Shown here: positions 14,774-22,503 of the stretch, one piece after another
How the letters are laid out: the number at the start of each line of letters is the position of its first letter
Numbering within the stretch: position 1 is the stretch's first letter
NCBI GenBank assembly: GCA_016200665.1
Contig: JACQEG010000017.1
Span: 1 to 33,386 of the forward strand
Direction: 5' to 3'
DNA from: Chloroflexota bacterium
GTDB lineage: Bacteria; Chloroflexota; Limnocylindria; Limnocylindrales; CSP1-4
Length of the DNA: 33,386 bases
Notes under the pieces: generated by a model
Told to the model about the DNA's origin: nothing
Databases searched by the model: none
Seen by the model: only the letters and a program-made list of their open reading frames with translations
Translations under genes and position numbers: made by a program

Positions 14774-16864
14774 GTGACGAGCAGCGAGGGCAAGCCATCG
14801 GCGATGATCGACCGCATTCCGATGCCTGACAACCCGTCTTCGACGGTCCCGTCGAGCGTCGCGCTGGATCGCGCGGCGCTGACCGCCGGCGCGGGCCCGC
14901 GGGAGCCGGAGTGGCTCGTGGCGAACGGGCTCGGCGGCTACGCCTTCGGCCCCGTCGTTGGCGGCCCGGCCCGGACCTACCACGGGCTGCTGGTGGCCAC
15001 GCTCCGCCCGCCGGTCGAGCGAACCGTCCTGATCTCTGGGCTGGACGAGGCGGCCGGGGAGGTGCCGCTCGACGGCGCGAGCCTGGAGTCGTTCCGGCTC
15101 GATGGGATGCTGCCGGTCTGGCGACACCGCGTCGGCGGGGCGGTGATCGAGCGGCGCCTGTGGATGACCGCCGATGCCAGCGCGACCTCGATCCGCTACG
15201 AGCTCGTCGAGGGCTCGAGCCCCGTCGCCCTCAGCGTCGTGCCGCTCGTGACGATCCGCGACCATCACAGCACAACGGCGTACCCGGACAATGCCCGCCC
15301 GGTTGTCACGCTCGCGCGCCCACGTGTGGCGCGCGTCGCGCTCGTGCGACCGCAGGGTCCGGTCGTCCTTGCCGTCGAGGTCGGGTCCGGCTCGATCGTC
15401 GTGGAGGGTCCAGGGCTGGGGCGGTGGCGACGCAACCTCCGGCTGGCCGAGGAGAGAGCCCGCGGGCAGGCCTATCGCACGTCAGCCTTCGCGGCGCTCC
15501 GGATCGAGGCCTCGCTTGCGCCGGGCCGGTCCGTCACCGTCTCGTTCTCGGTTGACTCGGAGGCAGGCTCGCTCGAGGCGACCCAGGCCCGCCAGGCCGA
15601 GCTCATCGAGCGCGCCGGAGCGGCCGATGCCGCGCGACTCGTCGGCCAGCTCGTTCTCGCCGCGGACCAGTTCCTCGTCCGCCGGTCGATCCCGGCGCCG
15701 ACCCCGGAGGACCCGAAGGTGACGATCGTCGGTCGTTCGGTCATCGCCGGCTACCCGTGGTTCAACGACTGGGGCCGCGACACGATGATCGCCCTGCCCG
15801 GGCTGACCCTCGCGACCGGGCGGTTCGACGAGGCCGCGACGATCCTCCGCTCGTTCGATCGGTTCCGGCGCGACGGGCTGCTGCCCAACAGCTTCCCGGA
15901 TCGGGCCGGCGACGAACCCGCCTATCACACGATCGATGCGACGCTGTGGTTCCCGCAGGCCCTCGCCGCGTACGAGGCTGCGAGCGGTGATCGGTCGCTC
16001 GTGGACGCCCTGCTCCCGGGGATCTTCGACAGCCTCGAGCGGCACGTTGGCGGGACCCGCTTCGGGATCGCCATGGACCCCGCCGACGGGCTGATCCGGG
16101 GCGGGGCGCCGGGCCATCAGCTCACCTGGATGGACGCCAAGGTCGACGACTGGGTCGTCACGCCGCGGGCCGGCAAGCCGGTCGAGATCCAGGGCCTGTG
16201 GTTCAACGCCCTGTCCCTGGCCTCGCGCTGGCTGCGCGAGCGTGGCCGCGGGCCCGAGGCCGACCGCTGGGACGCCCTGGCCGACCGGGCGCAGGCGTCG
16301 TTCGCCGCGCGGTTCGTCTCGCCCGAGCGCGGGCATCTCGCCGACGTCGTCGACGGACCCGACGGCGACGACTGGTCGCTTCGGCCGAACCAGCTCCTCG
16401 CGATGTCGCTGCCCCACCCGATCATCGGCGGCGAGGCGGCCCGGCGGGCCCTCGCGACGTGCCGCGCCGAGCTGCTCACCCCGCTCGGCCTCCGATCGCT
16501 GGCTCCGAGCGACCCGCGCTACCGCCCCGCGTTCCAGGGCACGCGCCGGGAGCGGGACGCGGCGTACCACAACGGGGCGGTGTGGTCGTGGCTGATCGGC
16601 CCGTACGTCGACGCGGTGCTGGCGCTCACCGGCGATCGGGCGCACGCCCGCGACGTGCTGGCCCCGTTCGAGCGGCATCTGTCGGAGGCGGGACTCGGCA
16701 CGATCTCCGAGAACGCGGACCCCGAGCCGCCGTTCACGCCGCGAGGCTGCGTCGCGCAGGCCTGGGGCGTCGCAGAGGTGCTCCGCTGCCTTCGGCTGCT
16801 GGAGCTCCCGGAGCCCTCGGACGCCGCCAGACGGCGGGCGGGCATTGCGGTCAGCCGCGCCTGA
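14774..16864 (+). CDS. Glycogen debranching enzyme-like amylo-alpha-1,6-glucosidase
   Basis: 696 residues. GTG at 14774 has AAAGG 8 nt upstream; an ATG at 14804 is a close alternative. The N-terminal beta-rich domain begins with EWLVANGLGGYAFGPV and RTYHGLLVATLRP, typical of bacterial and archaeal debranching enzymes of this type. The C-terminal (alpha/alpha)6-barrel has WFNDWGRDTMIALPGL, HTIDATLWF, QLTWMDAKVDDWVVTPR, EIQGLWFNAL, YHNGAVWSWLIGPY and AQAWGVAEVLR. The Asp and Glu residues in these blocks probably provide catalysis. It should remove alpha-1,6 branches from glycogen or related alpha-glucans in the cytoplasm. No signal peptide is seen. It has no visible operon partner; its 3' end overlaps the convergent small membrane protein gene by 14 nt. 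Confidence 0.93.
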   Translation: MTSSEGKPSAMIDRIPMPDNPSSTVPSSVALDRAALTAGAGPREPEWLVANGLGGYAFGPVVGGPARTYHGLLVATLRPPVERTVLISGLDEAAGEVPLDGASLESFRLDGMLPVWRHRVGGAVIERRLWMTADASATSIRYELVEGSSPVALSVVPLVTIRDHHSTTAYPDNARPVVTLARPRVARVALVRPQGPVVLAVEVGSGSIVVEGPGLGRWRRNLRLAEERARGQAYRTSAFAALRIEASLAPGRSVTVSFSVDSEAGSLEATQARQAELIERAGAADAARLVGQLVLAADQFLVRRSIPAPTPEDPKVTIVGRSVIAGYPWFNDWGRDTMIALPGLTLATGRFDEAATILRSFDRFRRDGLLPNSFPDRAGDEPAYHTIDATLWFPQALAAYEAASGDRSLVDALLPGIFDSLERHVGGTRFGIAMDPADGLIRGGAPGHQLTWMDAKVDDWVVTPRAGKPVEIQGLWFNALSLASRWLRERGRGPEADRWDALADRAQASFAARFVSPERGHLADVVDGPDGDDWSLRPNQLLAMSLPHPIIGGEAARRALATCRAELLTPLGLRSLAPSDPRYRPAFQGTRRERDAAYHNGAVWSWLIGPYVDAVLALTGDRAHARDVLAPFERHLSEAGLGTISENADPEPPFTPRGCVAQAWGVAEVLRCLRLLELPEPSDAARRRAGIAVSRA

Positions 16865-17087
16865 GGTTCGCGACCGCCGCCCAGATCGTCATGAGGGCGC
16901 CGATCCCGGCCATGGCCGCAAGGAACACCTCGCCGCCGATCCACGCCGCCGCGGCCATGCCGCCGAACACGACCGCCATCACGACGGCGACGAGCGCCAG
17001 CCCGATCCGCTCGACCCATGGCCGGGCGCCGTCCGGCGCCAGCTCGGCCGGCTCGGCCGGCCGGCTGGGGTCGGGGTCCTCGCTCAT
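16851..17087 (-). CDS. Small two-pass membrane protein coupled to the PBP gene
   Basis: 78 residues. ATG 17087 overlaps the stop of the upstream penicillin-binding protein gene by 4 nt (ATGA), so the two are almost certainly co-translated. The first 25 residues are Pro/Glu/Asp-rich (MSEDPDPSRPAEPAE). Two hydrophobic segments follow at about 28-50 and 53-73, joined by a tight GGE turn, and the protein ends NLRRG. The positive C-terminus predicts both ends in the cytoplasm. No family is recognised. Its place at the end of an FHA-FtsW-PBP operon suggests a role in wall synthesis or division. The 3' end overlaps the convergent debranching-enzyme gene. Confidence 0.75.
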   Translation of the reverse strand: MSEDPDPSRPAEPAELAPDGARPWVERIGLALVAVVMAVVFGGMAAAAWIGGEVFLAAMAGIGALMTIWAAVANLRRG

Positions 17088-18592
17088 CCGTTCGCCCACG
17101 CCCGCCAGGCCCGGAGCAGCGCGCCGGCGATCGGGGCCGCGCGCGTCGAGCCATGGCCGCCGTGCTCGACGATGACCGCGATCGCGACCTGCGGATCGTC
17201 GGCCGGCGCGAAGGCGATGAACCAGGAGTGTGGGTCGCTGCCCGGATCGAGCTCGGCGGTGCCGGACTTGCCGGCCACCTGCAGGCCGGAGACCTGCGCC
17301 CCGGCGGTGTACTGGCGACCGAGGCTGCCGCTCACCGCGCGAACCATCGCGTCCCGAATCTCGCCCGCGACCTGCGCCGAGATGACCCGCCGGAGGACCT
17401 GCGGCGAGAACCCCGTCGTGCCGGCCTTGTTCGTGGCCGACAGCACCAGCCGCGGGGTCATGAGCACGCCGCCGTTCGCCACGGTGGCCGCCACCAAGGC
17501 CATCTGGAGCGGCGTGACCAGCGTCTCGCCCTGACCGTACGCCGCGTTGGCGAGCTCGACCGCGTCCTGGAAGCCACCGCCGAACGAGCCGCCACCGCCC
17601 GTCACCTGCGAGGCCGCCGTCGGCAGGTCGAATCGCAGTGGCCCGCCGAATCCGAGCTCGCCGGCAGTCGAAGCGAGCTGGTCGCCGCCCGTCCGGAGGC
17701 CGGCCTCGGCGAACCAGATGTTGCAGGAGACCTCGACCGCGGACGTGTAGTTGAGGGCCTTCGAGCCGGTCGCGGGATGGTGGCCGTCGCGGATTCGGAA
17801 GCCGTCGACGAGCAGCCCGGTCTTCTCGGCCGCAGGCTGATCCGGGAACGTCGTCGAGACGCTCACCGCGCCGCTCCCGAGGGCGGCCATCGACGTCACG
17901 ATCTTGAAGACCGAGCCGGGAACGTACGTGCCCTGCGTCGCACGCGGCAGGAGCGGCAGCGCGGGATCGGCCTGGAGGGCCTTGAACGCGGCGTTGGAGG
18001 TGGCCGGGTTGGCGACCTTCGAGGCATCGAAGTCCGGCGATGAGACCATCGCCAGGACGTCGCCGCTGCGCGGATCGAGCATGACGACGGCGCCACGATC
18101 GCTGCCGAGGAGCGTCGCGGCCTGCTCCTGGAGGGCGAGGACGAGCGTCGTTCGGAGCGCCTCCGGATCGTTGCCGCCGATCCGGAACTTGCGGGTCAGG
18201 TCGAACAGCGGATCGGCCGAGACCGCCCCGGTGAGCTCGGCGTTCCATGCCCGCTCGAGGCCGGCCTGGCCCCACAGGATCGACGAGTAGCCGATGACGC
18301 CAGACAGCGCCGGCGAGGCATACAGACGGTACGGCTCGCCGTTCTTGTCCTTGGCGTTCCACGCGAGCTGCTTGCCGTCCCGGTCGGTGATGACCCCGCG
18401 GACCGCATGGCGGGCAGCGGCGATGACCGCCGCGTCGTCCGGGGACCGGGCGAGGTCCGGCGACCGCAGGACCTGCCAGTAGCCGGCTCCGACGGCCAGC
18501 CCGCCGAAGGCGATCGCCAGCGCGAGGCCCACCCGGCTGAGGGCGAGCCCGATTCCGACGGTCCGACCGGCGACCGGCCGGGCGGCCGTCAC
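17084..18592 (-). CDS. Class B penicillin-binding protein (PbpA/FtsI-type transpeptidase)
   Basis: 502 residues, GTG at 18592 with GGAGG 5 nt upstream. A single N-terminal membrane segment (about 17-40) precedes a short dimerisation-type domain (RGVITDRDGKQLA) and the transpeptidase. All three active-site motifs are present: S227-VF-K230 in PGSVFK, S289-C-N291, and K442-SGT. It forms D,D-crosslinks in peptidoglycan outside the membrane, normally with the FtsW/RodA glycosyltransferase encoded just upstream. At about 500 residues it matches the PbpA proteins that accompany rodA in actinobacterial clusters; no PASTA domains are present. The start lies at the end of a 20-bp tandem repeat carrying two extra GTG mini-ORFs. 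Confidence 0.95.
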   Translation of the reverse strand: MTAARPVAGRTVGIGLALSRVGLALAIAFGGLAVGAGYWQVLRSPDLARSPDDAAVIAAARHAVRGVITDRDGKQLAWNAKDKNGEPYRLYASPALSGVIGYSSILWGQAGLERAWNAELTGAVSADPLFDLTRKFRIGGNDPEALRTTLVLALQEQAATLLGSDRGAVVMLDPRSGDVLAMVSSPDFDASKVANPATSNAAFKALQADPALPLLPRATQGTYVPGSVFKIVTSMAALGSGAVSVSTTFPDQPAAEKTGLLVDGFRIRDGHHPATGSKALNYTSAVEVSCNIWFAEAGLRTGGDQLASTAGELGFGGPLRFDLPTAASQVTGGGGSFGGGFQDAVELANAAYGQGETLVTPLQMALVAATVANGGVLMTPRLVLSATNKAGTTGFSPQVLRRVISAQVAGEIRDAMVRAVSGSLGRQYTAGAQVSGLQVAGKSGTAELDPGSDPHSWFIAFAPADDPQVAIAVIVEHGGHGSTRAAPIAGALLRAWRAWANG

Positions 18593-18632
18593 GACACCTC
18601 CGCGGCGGTCACGACACCCCCGCGGCGATCAC
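18582..18632 (-). repeat. 20-bp tandem repeat forming a ladder of GTGA stop-start junctions
   Basis: Two 20-bp units (18582-18601 and 18602-18621, 18 of 20 identical) plus 11 bases of a third. Read on the minus strand, each contains GTGA. The first GTGA holds the ftsW stop and a GTG that opens a 7-codon frame (MIAAGVS). Its TGA overlaps the next GTG, which opens a second 7-codon frame (MTAAEVS). That TGA overlaps the GTG of the penicillin-binding protein (MTAA...). Confidence 0.85.
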
Positions 18633-20077
18633 GGTGCCCGCCCGAGGAGAGGGCCGGACCGGCCGAATCGCCGTCGTGCCGCTGGCGGCGGCTTGATCTC
18701 GCGGCCCCGGTCGGACAGGGCGATGAGCAGGCCGACGATGACCGAGTTCGCGAGCAGCGACGAGCCGCCGTAGCTGATGAACGGCAGTGTGATCCCTGTC
18801 AGGGGGATCAGCTTGAGGTTGCCCGCGGCGATGATGAAGGCCTGCACGCCGATGACCAGCGACAGCCCGGCGGCGAGGATCGCCCGGAACTCGTCCTCCG
18901 CCGCGGCCGCGATCCGCAGCCCCCGCTCGATGAGCACGAGGTACACGCCGAGGATGGCGAGCACGCCCACGAGGCCCAGCTCCTCGCCGAGGGCCGCCAG
19001 CGGGAAGTCGGTGTGAAGGGCGGGGATCGGCGGCCGGCCGCCGATCGTCGGCAGGCCGTTGCCGAGCCCGGTCCCGAGAATGCCGCCGCGGGCGAAGGCG
19101 TGGAGAGCCTGGATGACCTGGTACCCGGAGCCCGCGGCGTCCGCGAACGGGTCGAGCCAGATGTTGACCCGATCCCGGACGACGCCGAACAGCTCGTACA
19201 GGACGGCCCCACCGGCCAGGAACGCCGCGACCCCGATCGCGACGTAGCTGACCCGCGCCGTCACGACGTACAGCAGCAGCAGGAAGACCAGGAAGAACAG
19301 CATCGCCGCGCCGAGGTCGCGCTCGACGACGACGATCCCGAGGGCGATTGCGAGCATCGCGACCATCGGCGCGAGGTACGGCAGTGGCGGCAGGCGGAGC
19401 GGCCCGACGCGGGTCGATTCCTCCACGAGCAGCGGCCGGTTCTCCGACAGGTAGCCGGCGAGGAACACGACGAGGATGACCTTGAGCAGCTCCGACGGCT
19501 GGCCCGTGAGCGGTCCGATCTGGAGCGACAGCCGGGCGCCGTTCACGTCCCGCCCGAACACGAACGTCAGCAGCAGGAGCGTCACCCCCGCCGCGGCCCA
19601 GGTGTACTTGTAGCGCCGCAGCCAGGCGTCGTTCCGGACCGCGACCGCCAGGGCCGCCACGATGGCCACGCCGATGAGCAGCCACACGAGCTGTGTCCTG
19701 GCGAGGCCTCCGAGGTTGCCGGCGAGCGACTGCGGCAGGCGTTCCATGAGCAGGAGCCCGATCCCGCCCAGCAGCCCGACCGCGGGCAGCAGCACCTGGT
19801 CGGTCCGGCGCCCGGCGAGGACGAGCAGGAGGTGCGCGACCAGCAGCGCCCCGAGGTAGGTCGCGAGGATCGCGACGTCGGCCGGGGCGAACAGCGTCGC
19901 GGGCGACGGCGTTCCGTCGCCGGCCGCGGCCAACCGCTGGGTCGCCCCGAGCGCGACGCTGCCGACGGTGATCGCGGCGCCGACGATGGCGAGCAGGCCG
20001 AGCTCGCGACCGCGCAGGCGCGGCCTGATGCCCCACAACGGCGCGGGCCGGGGACCCGCGGCGGCGCCGGCGGTCAT
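18629..20077 (-). CDS. FtsW/RodA/SpoVE family peptidoglycan glycosyltransferase
   Basis: 482 residues, ATG 20077 overlapping the fhaB stop by 4 nt (ATGA). About twelve membrane segments. SEDS-family marks are clear: GRDVNGARLSLQIGPLTGQPSE with the ELLKV that follows, VVERDLGAAMLFF, DRVNIWLDPF, GYQVIQALHAFARGG, HTDFPLAALGEELG and, near the end, ITLPFISYGGSSLLAN. SEDS proteins polymerise lipid II into glycan strands at the membrane and pair with a class B PBP, here the next gene. Elongation (RodA) and division (FtsW) roles cannot be separated from sequence alone; the pairing with a PbpA-like protein leans towards the actinobacterial RodA type. The Arg-rich cytoplasmic tail is ordinary. Confidence 0.95.
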   Translation of the reverse strand: MTAGAAAGPRPAPLWGIRPRLRGRELGLLAIVGAAITVGSVALGATQRLAAAGDGTPSPATLFAPADVAILATYLGALLVAHLLLVLAGRRTDQVLLPAVGLLGGIGLLLMERLPQSLAGNLGGLARTQLVWLLIGVAIVAALAVAVRNDAWLRRYKYTWAAAGVTLLLLTFVFGRDVNGARLSLQIGPLTGQPSELLKVILVVFLAGYLSENRPLLVEESTRVGPLRLPPLPYLAPMVAMLAIALGIVVVERDLGAAMLFFLVFLLLLYVVTARVSYVAIGVAAFLAGGAVLYELFGVVRDRVNIWLDPFADAAGSGYQVIQALHAFARGGILGTGLGNGLPTIGGRPPIPALHTDFPLAALGEELGLVGVLAILGVYLVLIERGLRIAAAAEDEFRAILAAGLSLVIGVQAFIIAAGNLKLIPLTGITLPFISYGGSSLLANSVIVGLLIALSDRGREIKPPPAARRRFGRSGPLLGRAP

Positions 20078-20526
20078 CCGCGCGGCCGGTCGACCCGGGG
20101 CCGCTCGAGCCGCAGCCTGACCTGGCCGAGCTGGAGCTCGTCACCGAACGCGACGGGCGCGAGGCCGGCGACCTGGGTCCCGTTGACGAATGTGCCGTTG
20201 GTGGAGTCGAGGTCCTCGAGATACCAGGCCCGGCCACGGTACGTCAGGGCGGCGTGCTGGGCCGAGGCGAAGTCATCCTCGATGACGATGGCGTTGTTGA
20301 CGTCGCGCCCGAGCGTCGTGACCGCGTCGAGGCGGAACGCGCTGCCAACGGGCGGCTCGCCGCCCGGCGAGGCGAGGACCACCAGCCGACCGAGCTCCGT
20401 GGCGGGCTCACGAGCGGCGCTCCGAAGATCCCGCACCAGCACCCGGACGACCGACCACAGGAAGACGTACAGCAGGCCGAGGAAGAGCAGCCGCACGACC
20501 CAGATGGCGAGGACCGTCGGATCCAT
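20074..20526 (-). CDS. fhaB: FhaB-like FHA-domain membrane protein
   Basis: 150 residues, ATG at 20526, 8 nt after fhaA. One N-terminal membrane segment (about 7-29) and a C-terminal FHA domain (about 48-137) with G73-R74 (LGRDVNN), S88-x2-H91 (SAQH) and S108-T-N110-G-T followed by VNG. These residues form the phosphothreonine pocket. In actinobacteria FhaB (FipA) is a target of PknB and links phosphorylation to wall synthesis and division. The gene overlaps ftsW, so a structural link to the SEDS-PBP pair is likely. No kinase is encoded nearby. Confidence 0.9.
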   Translation of the reverse strand: MDPTVLAIWVVRLLFLGLLYVFLWSVVRVLVRDLRSAAREPATELGRLVVLASPGGEPPVGSAFRLDAVTTLGRDVNNAIVIEDDFASAQHAALTYRGRAWYLEDLDSTNGTFVNGTQVAGLAPVAFGDELQLGQVRLRLERPRVDRPRG

Positions 20527-20534
20527 GGCGCGCC

Positions 20535-21284
20535 TCAGGCACCGGCCGCCGGCGGCTCCGGCGCGACCACCCGGAGCACGGACTGGCCGAGCTCGATCCG
20601 ATCCCCCACCCCCAGGACGACCTCGCGGACCCGGTGGCCGTTGACCCGCAGGCCGTTCGTCGAGCCGAGGTCCGTCAGGACGATGACCCCACCGCGGACC
20701 TCGAGCCGGGCATGGCGACGGGACGCGTGGGCGTCGGCGAGGACGACGTCGCAGTCCGTCCCGCGGCCGATCGTCGTCGGCCGTGACCCGAGCGTGATCC
20801 GGCGCGCGGCCCGACCCGGCTCCAGGACCTCGAGGGCGGCCGCCGGGCCGTGAATGACCGGGGCCTCGAAGACGCGCGTGCCGGCGTCGGGCCGGTCGTC
20901 CGCCGCGTCGCCCGCGGTCGGGGGTGAGAAGCGGGCGGTGACCTCGACGTCGCCACGGGCCAGCGCCGGATCCGCCTCGAGACTCACGCTGGGTCGGCTT
21001 CGGAGCATGAGGCCGTGGGCGCGAGCAAACGCAAGCGCCCCGGACGCCAGCTGCTCGGCCACGGCGTCGGGCGACCCGAGACCGATCAGGTCGTGGGTCG
21101 GGACCCGCACGACGAACCGGTCGGGGCCGATCGAGTGGACGCCGCGACCCCGCCGGCCCGACTCCATCTCGCGCTCGATGCGGCGCAGCACCTGGATCGG
21201 TTGGAGCTGGGTCCCGAACACCCTGGCCGTCGGTCGCTCGACGAGACGCTCGAAGAAGCGCTCGACGCGGGCCATCGGTCGCAT
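20535..21284 (-). CDS. fhaA: FhaA-like protein (DUF3662 plus FHA domain)
   Basis: 249 residues. ATG 21284 is chosen because a -10-like TAGGCT lies exactly 6 nt upstream, implying a leaderless transcript; an in-frame ATG at 21275 is the alternative. The N-terminal DUF3662 domain (about 5-120; RVERFFERLVERPTARVF, QPIQVLRRIEREME) is followed by a linker and a C-terminal FHA domain (about 160-240) with G173-R174, S188-RR-H191 and S208-T-N210-G. In mycobacteria FhaA binds phosphorylated MviN and helps regulate peptidoglycan synthesis. It is the first gene of the five-gene wall operon. All phosphothreonine-binding residues appear conserved. Confidence 0.92.
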   Translation of the reverse strand: MRPMARVERFFERLVERPTARVFGTQLQPIQVLRRIEREMESGRRGRGVHSIGPDRFVVRVPTHDLIGLGSPDAVAEQLASGALAFARAHGLMLRSRPSVSLEADPALARGDVEVTARFSPPTAGDAADDRPDAGTRVFEAPVIHGPAAALEVLEPGRAARRITLGSRPTTIGRGTDCDVVLADAHASRRHARLEVRGGVIVLTDLGSTNGLRVNGHRVREVVLGVGDRIELGQSVLRVVAPEPPAAGA

Positions 21285-21290
21285 CGGGCG

Positions 21291-21296
21291 AGCCTA
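21291..21296 (-). promoter_or_regulatory. -10 element of leaderless promoter for fhaA operon
   Basis: TAGGCT on the minus strand lies 6 nt before the ATG at 21284. It has the same geometry as the promoters of both rarA copies, fmdB and the alpha/beta hydrolase. Confidence 0.55.
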
Positions 21297-21385
21297 CCAG
21301 AGGTGCCGCCGGGCACCACCCGGGGTACCCATGTCGGATCTCGAGCGGTACCTCGGGCGGGCGCGACCGCGAACGGCGCTCGGGC

Positions 21386-21391
21386 TATAGT
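21386..21391 (+). promoter_or_regulatory. Candidate -10 element for zinc-ribbon gene
   Basis: TATAGT is the best TATAAT match in the 163-nt divergent gap. It is 56 nt upstream of the ATG at 21448, so this transcript would have a leader. No good -35 is seen at 17 nt. Confidence 0.35.
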
Positions 21392-21447
21392 TCGGAACGG
21401 TCTCAGACGGCGCGCGTCCGGGGCGCACGTGCTGGTTGTGGGAGCCG

Positions 21448-22503
21448 ATGACCGAGATCCTGACCGAGTCGTTCTGCGAGCGCTGCGGAACGCGCTATAC
21501 GTTCGAGACGGCCCAGCGGCGATCGAGCTCGCTCGGGCGGCTGGGAACGATCGGCCGCGGGCTGAAGCACTTCGTCGTCATGTCCGATGCCTCGTTCGAC
21601 GAGGCGATGGCGGTCGCCCGCTCCGAGGACGAGACGAAGGTGACGACGGCCCAGCTCGAGGCCTTCCACCGGACCTTCAACTTCTGCCTGCAGTGCCGGC
21701 AGTACACCTGCTCGGAGTGCTGGAACGCCGTCGAGGGCCGTTGCCTGACCTGCGCCCCGATGCCGGTCGAGGAGCTGCCCCCGCCCGTCGAGTCGATCGC
21801 CCAGCAGGTCGCCGCCGCTCCGGCCGCACCGCCGCCGATCGTCGTCGAGCCTGCCCCGACGATCGAGATCCTGCCGACGCCGCCGCCGGTTGCGACCATC
21901 GAGCCCGAGGTGGAAGCCGAGCCGGAACCGGAGCCCGCAGCCGAGCCGGAGGTCGGGCCGCTGGCGATCGCCACCGAGGAGCTGCCCGTCGAGGCCGAGG
22001 CTGAGCCCGAGCCGGTCGCCGAGCCGGCCCTGGTCGCCGAGCCGGCCCTGGTCGCCGTGCCCGAGCCGGTCGCCGAGCCCGAGCCCGTCGCGGAGCCCGA
22101 GCCGCTGGCGGCAACGGCACCCGCGCCCGAGCCGCTGGCGGCAACGGCTGCCCCGCCGTCCGGCGCCGCGGGTGCCGCGCCGTTCCCGGGCTTCCAGTCC
22201 GGACGCAGCCTCGACGACGAGATCGCCGCCTACGAGCTCCGGATCGCGGCCCTCGCGGCGCCGCTCGCGCCGGAGCCACCGATCGAGGCTGCCGCCGTCC
22301 ATCGAACGCCGCCTCCGGCGGCGATGGCTGCTCCCGCGGCGATGGCGGCTCCAGCGACACTCCAGCCGCCCGAGCTGGTCGCGCCGGCGGTCGATGGAGA
22401 GCCCGGCCTCGCCCCGATGCCCGGCACCTGTGCCACGTGTGGCCTGTCGATCTCGGCGAGCGCCCGTTTCTGCCGGCGCTGCGGGGCACGCCAGGGAACC
22501 TAG
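21448..22503 (+). CDS. Zinc-ribbon protein with long Pro/Glu/Ala repeat linker
   Basis: 351 residues from ATG 21448; a TTG at 21436 is possible. The N-terminal part (1-105) has CERCGTRYTF and a Cys-rich block (FCLQCRQYTCSECW, then CLTC) that could bind two zinc ions. Residues about 110-310 are a low-complexity Pro/Glu/Ala/Val linker with DNA-level tandem repeats. The C-terminus is a second zinc ribbon (CATCGLSISASARFCRRCG). The shape is of two metal-binding ends joined by an extended arm. No membrane segment is present. Function unknown; binding of protein or nucleic acid is possible. It converges on the BrkB gene with overlapping stops in CTAG. Confidence 0.85.
   Translation: MTEILTESFCERCGTRYTFETAQRRSSSLGRLGTIGRGLKHFVVMSDASFDEAMAVARSEDETKVTTAQLEAFHRTFNFCLQCRQYTCSECWNAVEGRCLTCAPMPVEELPPPVESIAQQVAAAPAAPPPIVVEPAPTIEILPTPPPVATIEPEVEAEPEPEPAAEPEVGPLAIATEELPVEAEAEPEPVAEPALVAEPALVAVPEPVAEPEPVAEPEPLAATAPAPEPLAATAAPPSGAAGAAPFPGFQSGRSLDDEIAAYELRIAALAAPLAPEPPIEAAAVHRTPPPAAMAAPAAMAAPATLQPPELVAPAVDGEPGLAPMPGTCATCGLSISASARFCRRCGARQGT
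22018..22148 (+). repeat. Tandem repeats in the Pro/Glu linker
   Basis: An 18-bp unit is repeated perfectly at 22018-22035 and 22036-22053 (residues AEPALV). A 24-bp unit at 22095-22118 is repeated exactly at 22125-22148 (30-bp period; residues PEPLAATA). They look like recent slippage duplications inside a coding linker. Confidence 0.85.

Noticed and set aside
18407-20644. 745-codon plus-strand open frame
   Set aside because: It is antisense to ftsW, fhaB and the start of pbp, and its Arg/Asp/Gln/Pro-rich translation is a typical high-GC shadow. The minus strand has clear SEDS and FHA motifs.
22018-22148. Direct repeats as a possible CRISPR array
   Set aside because: Repeats are tandem, in frame and inside a coding linker, without unique spacers.
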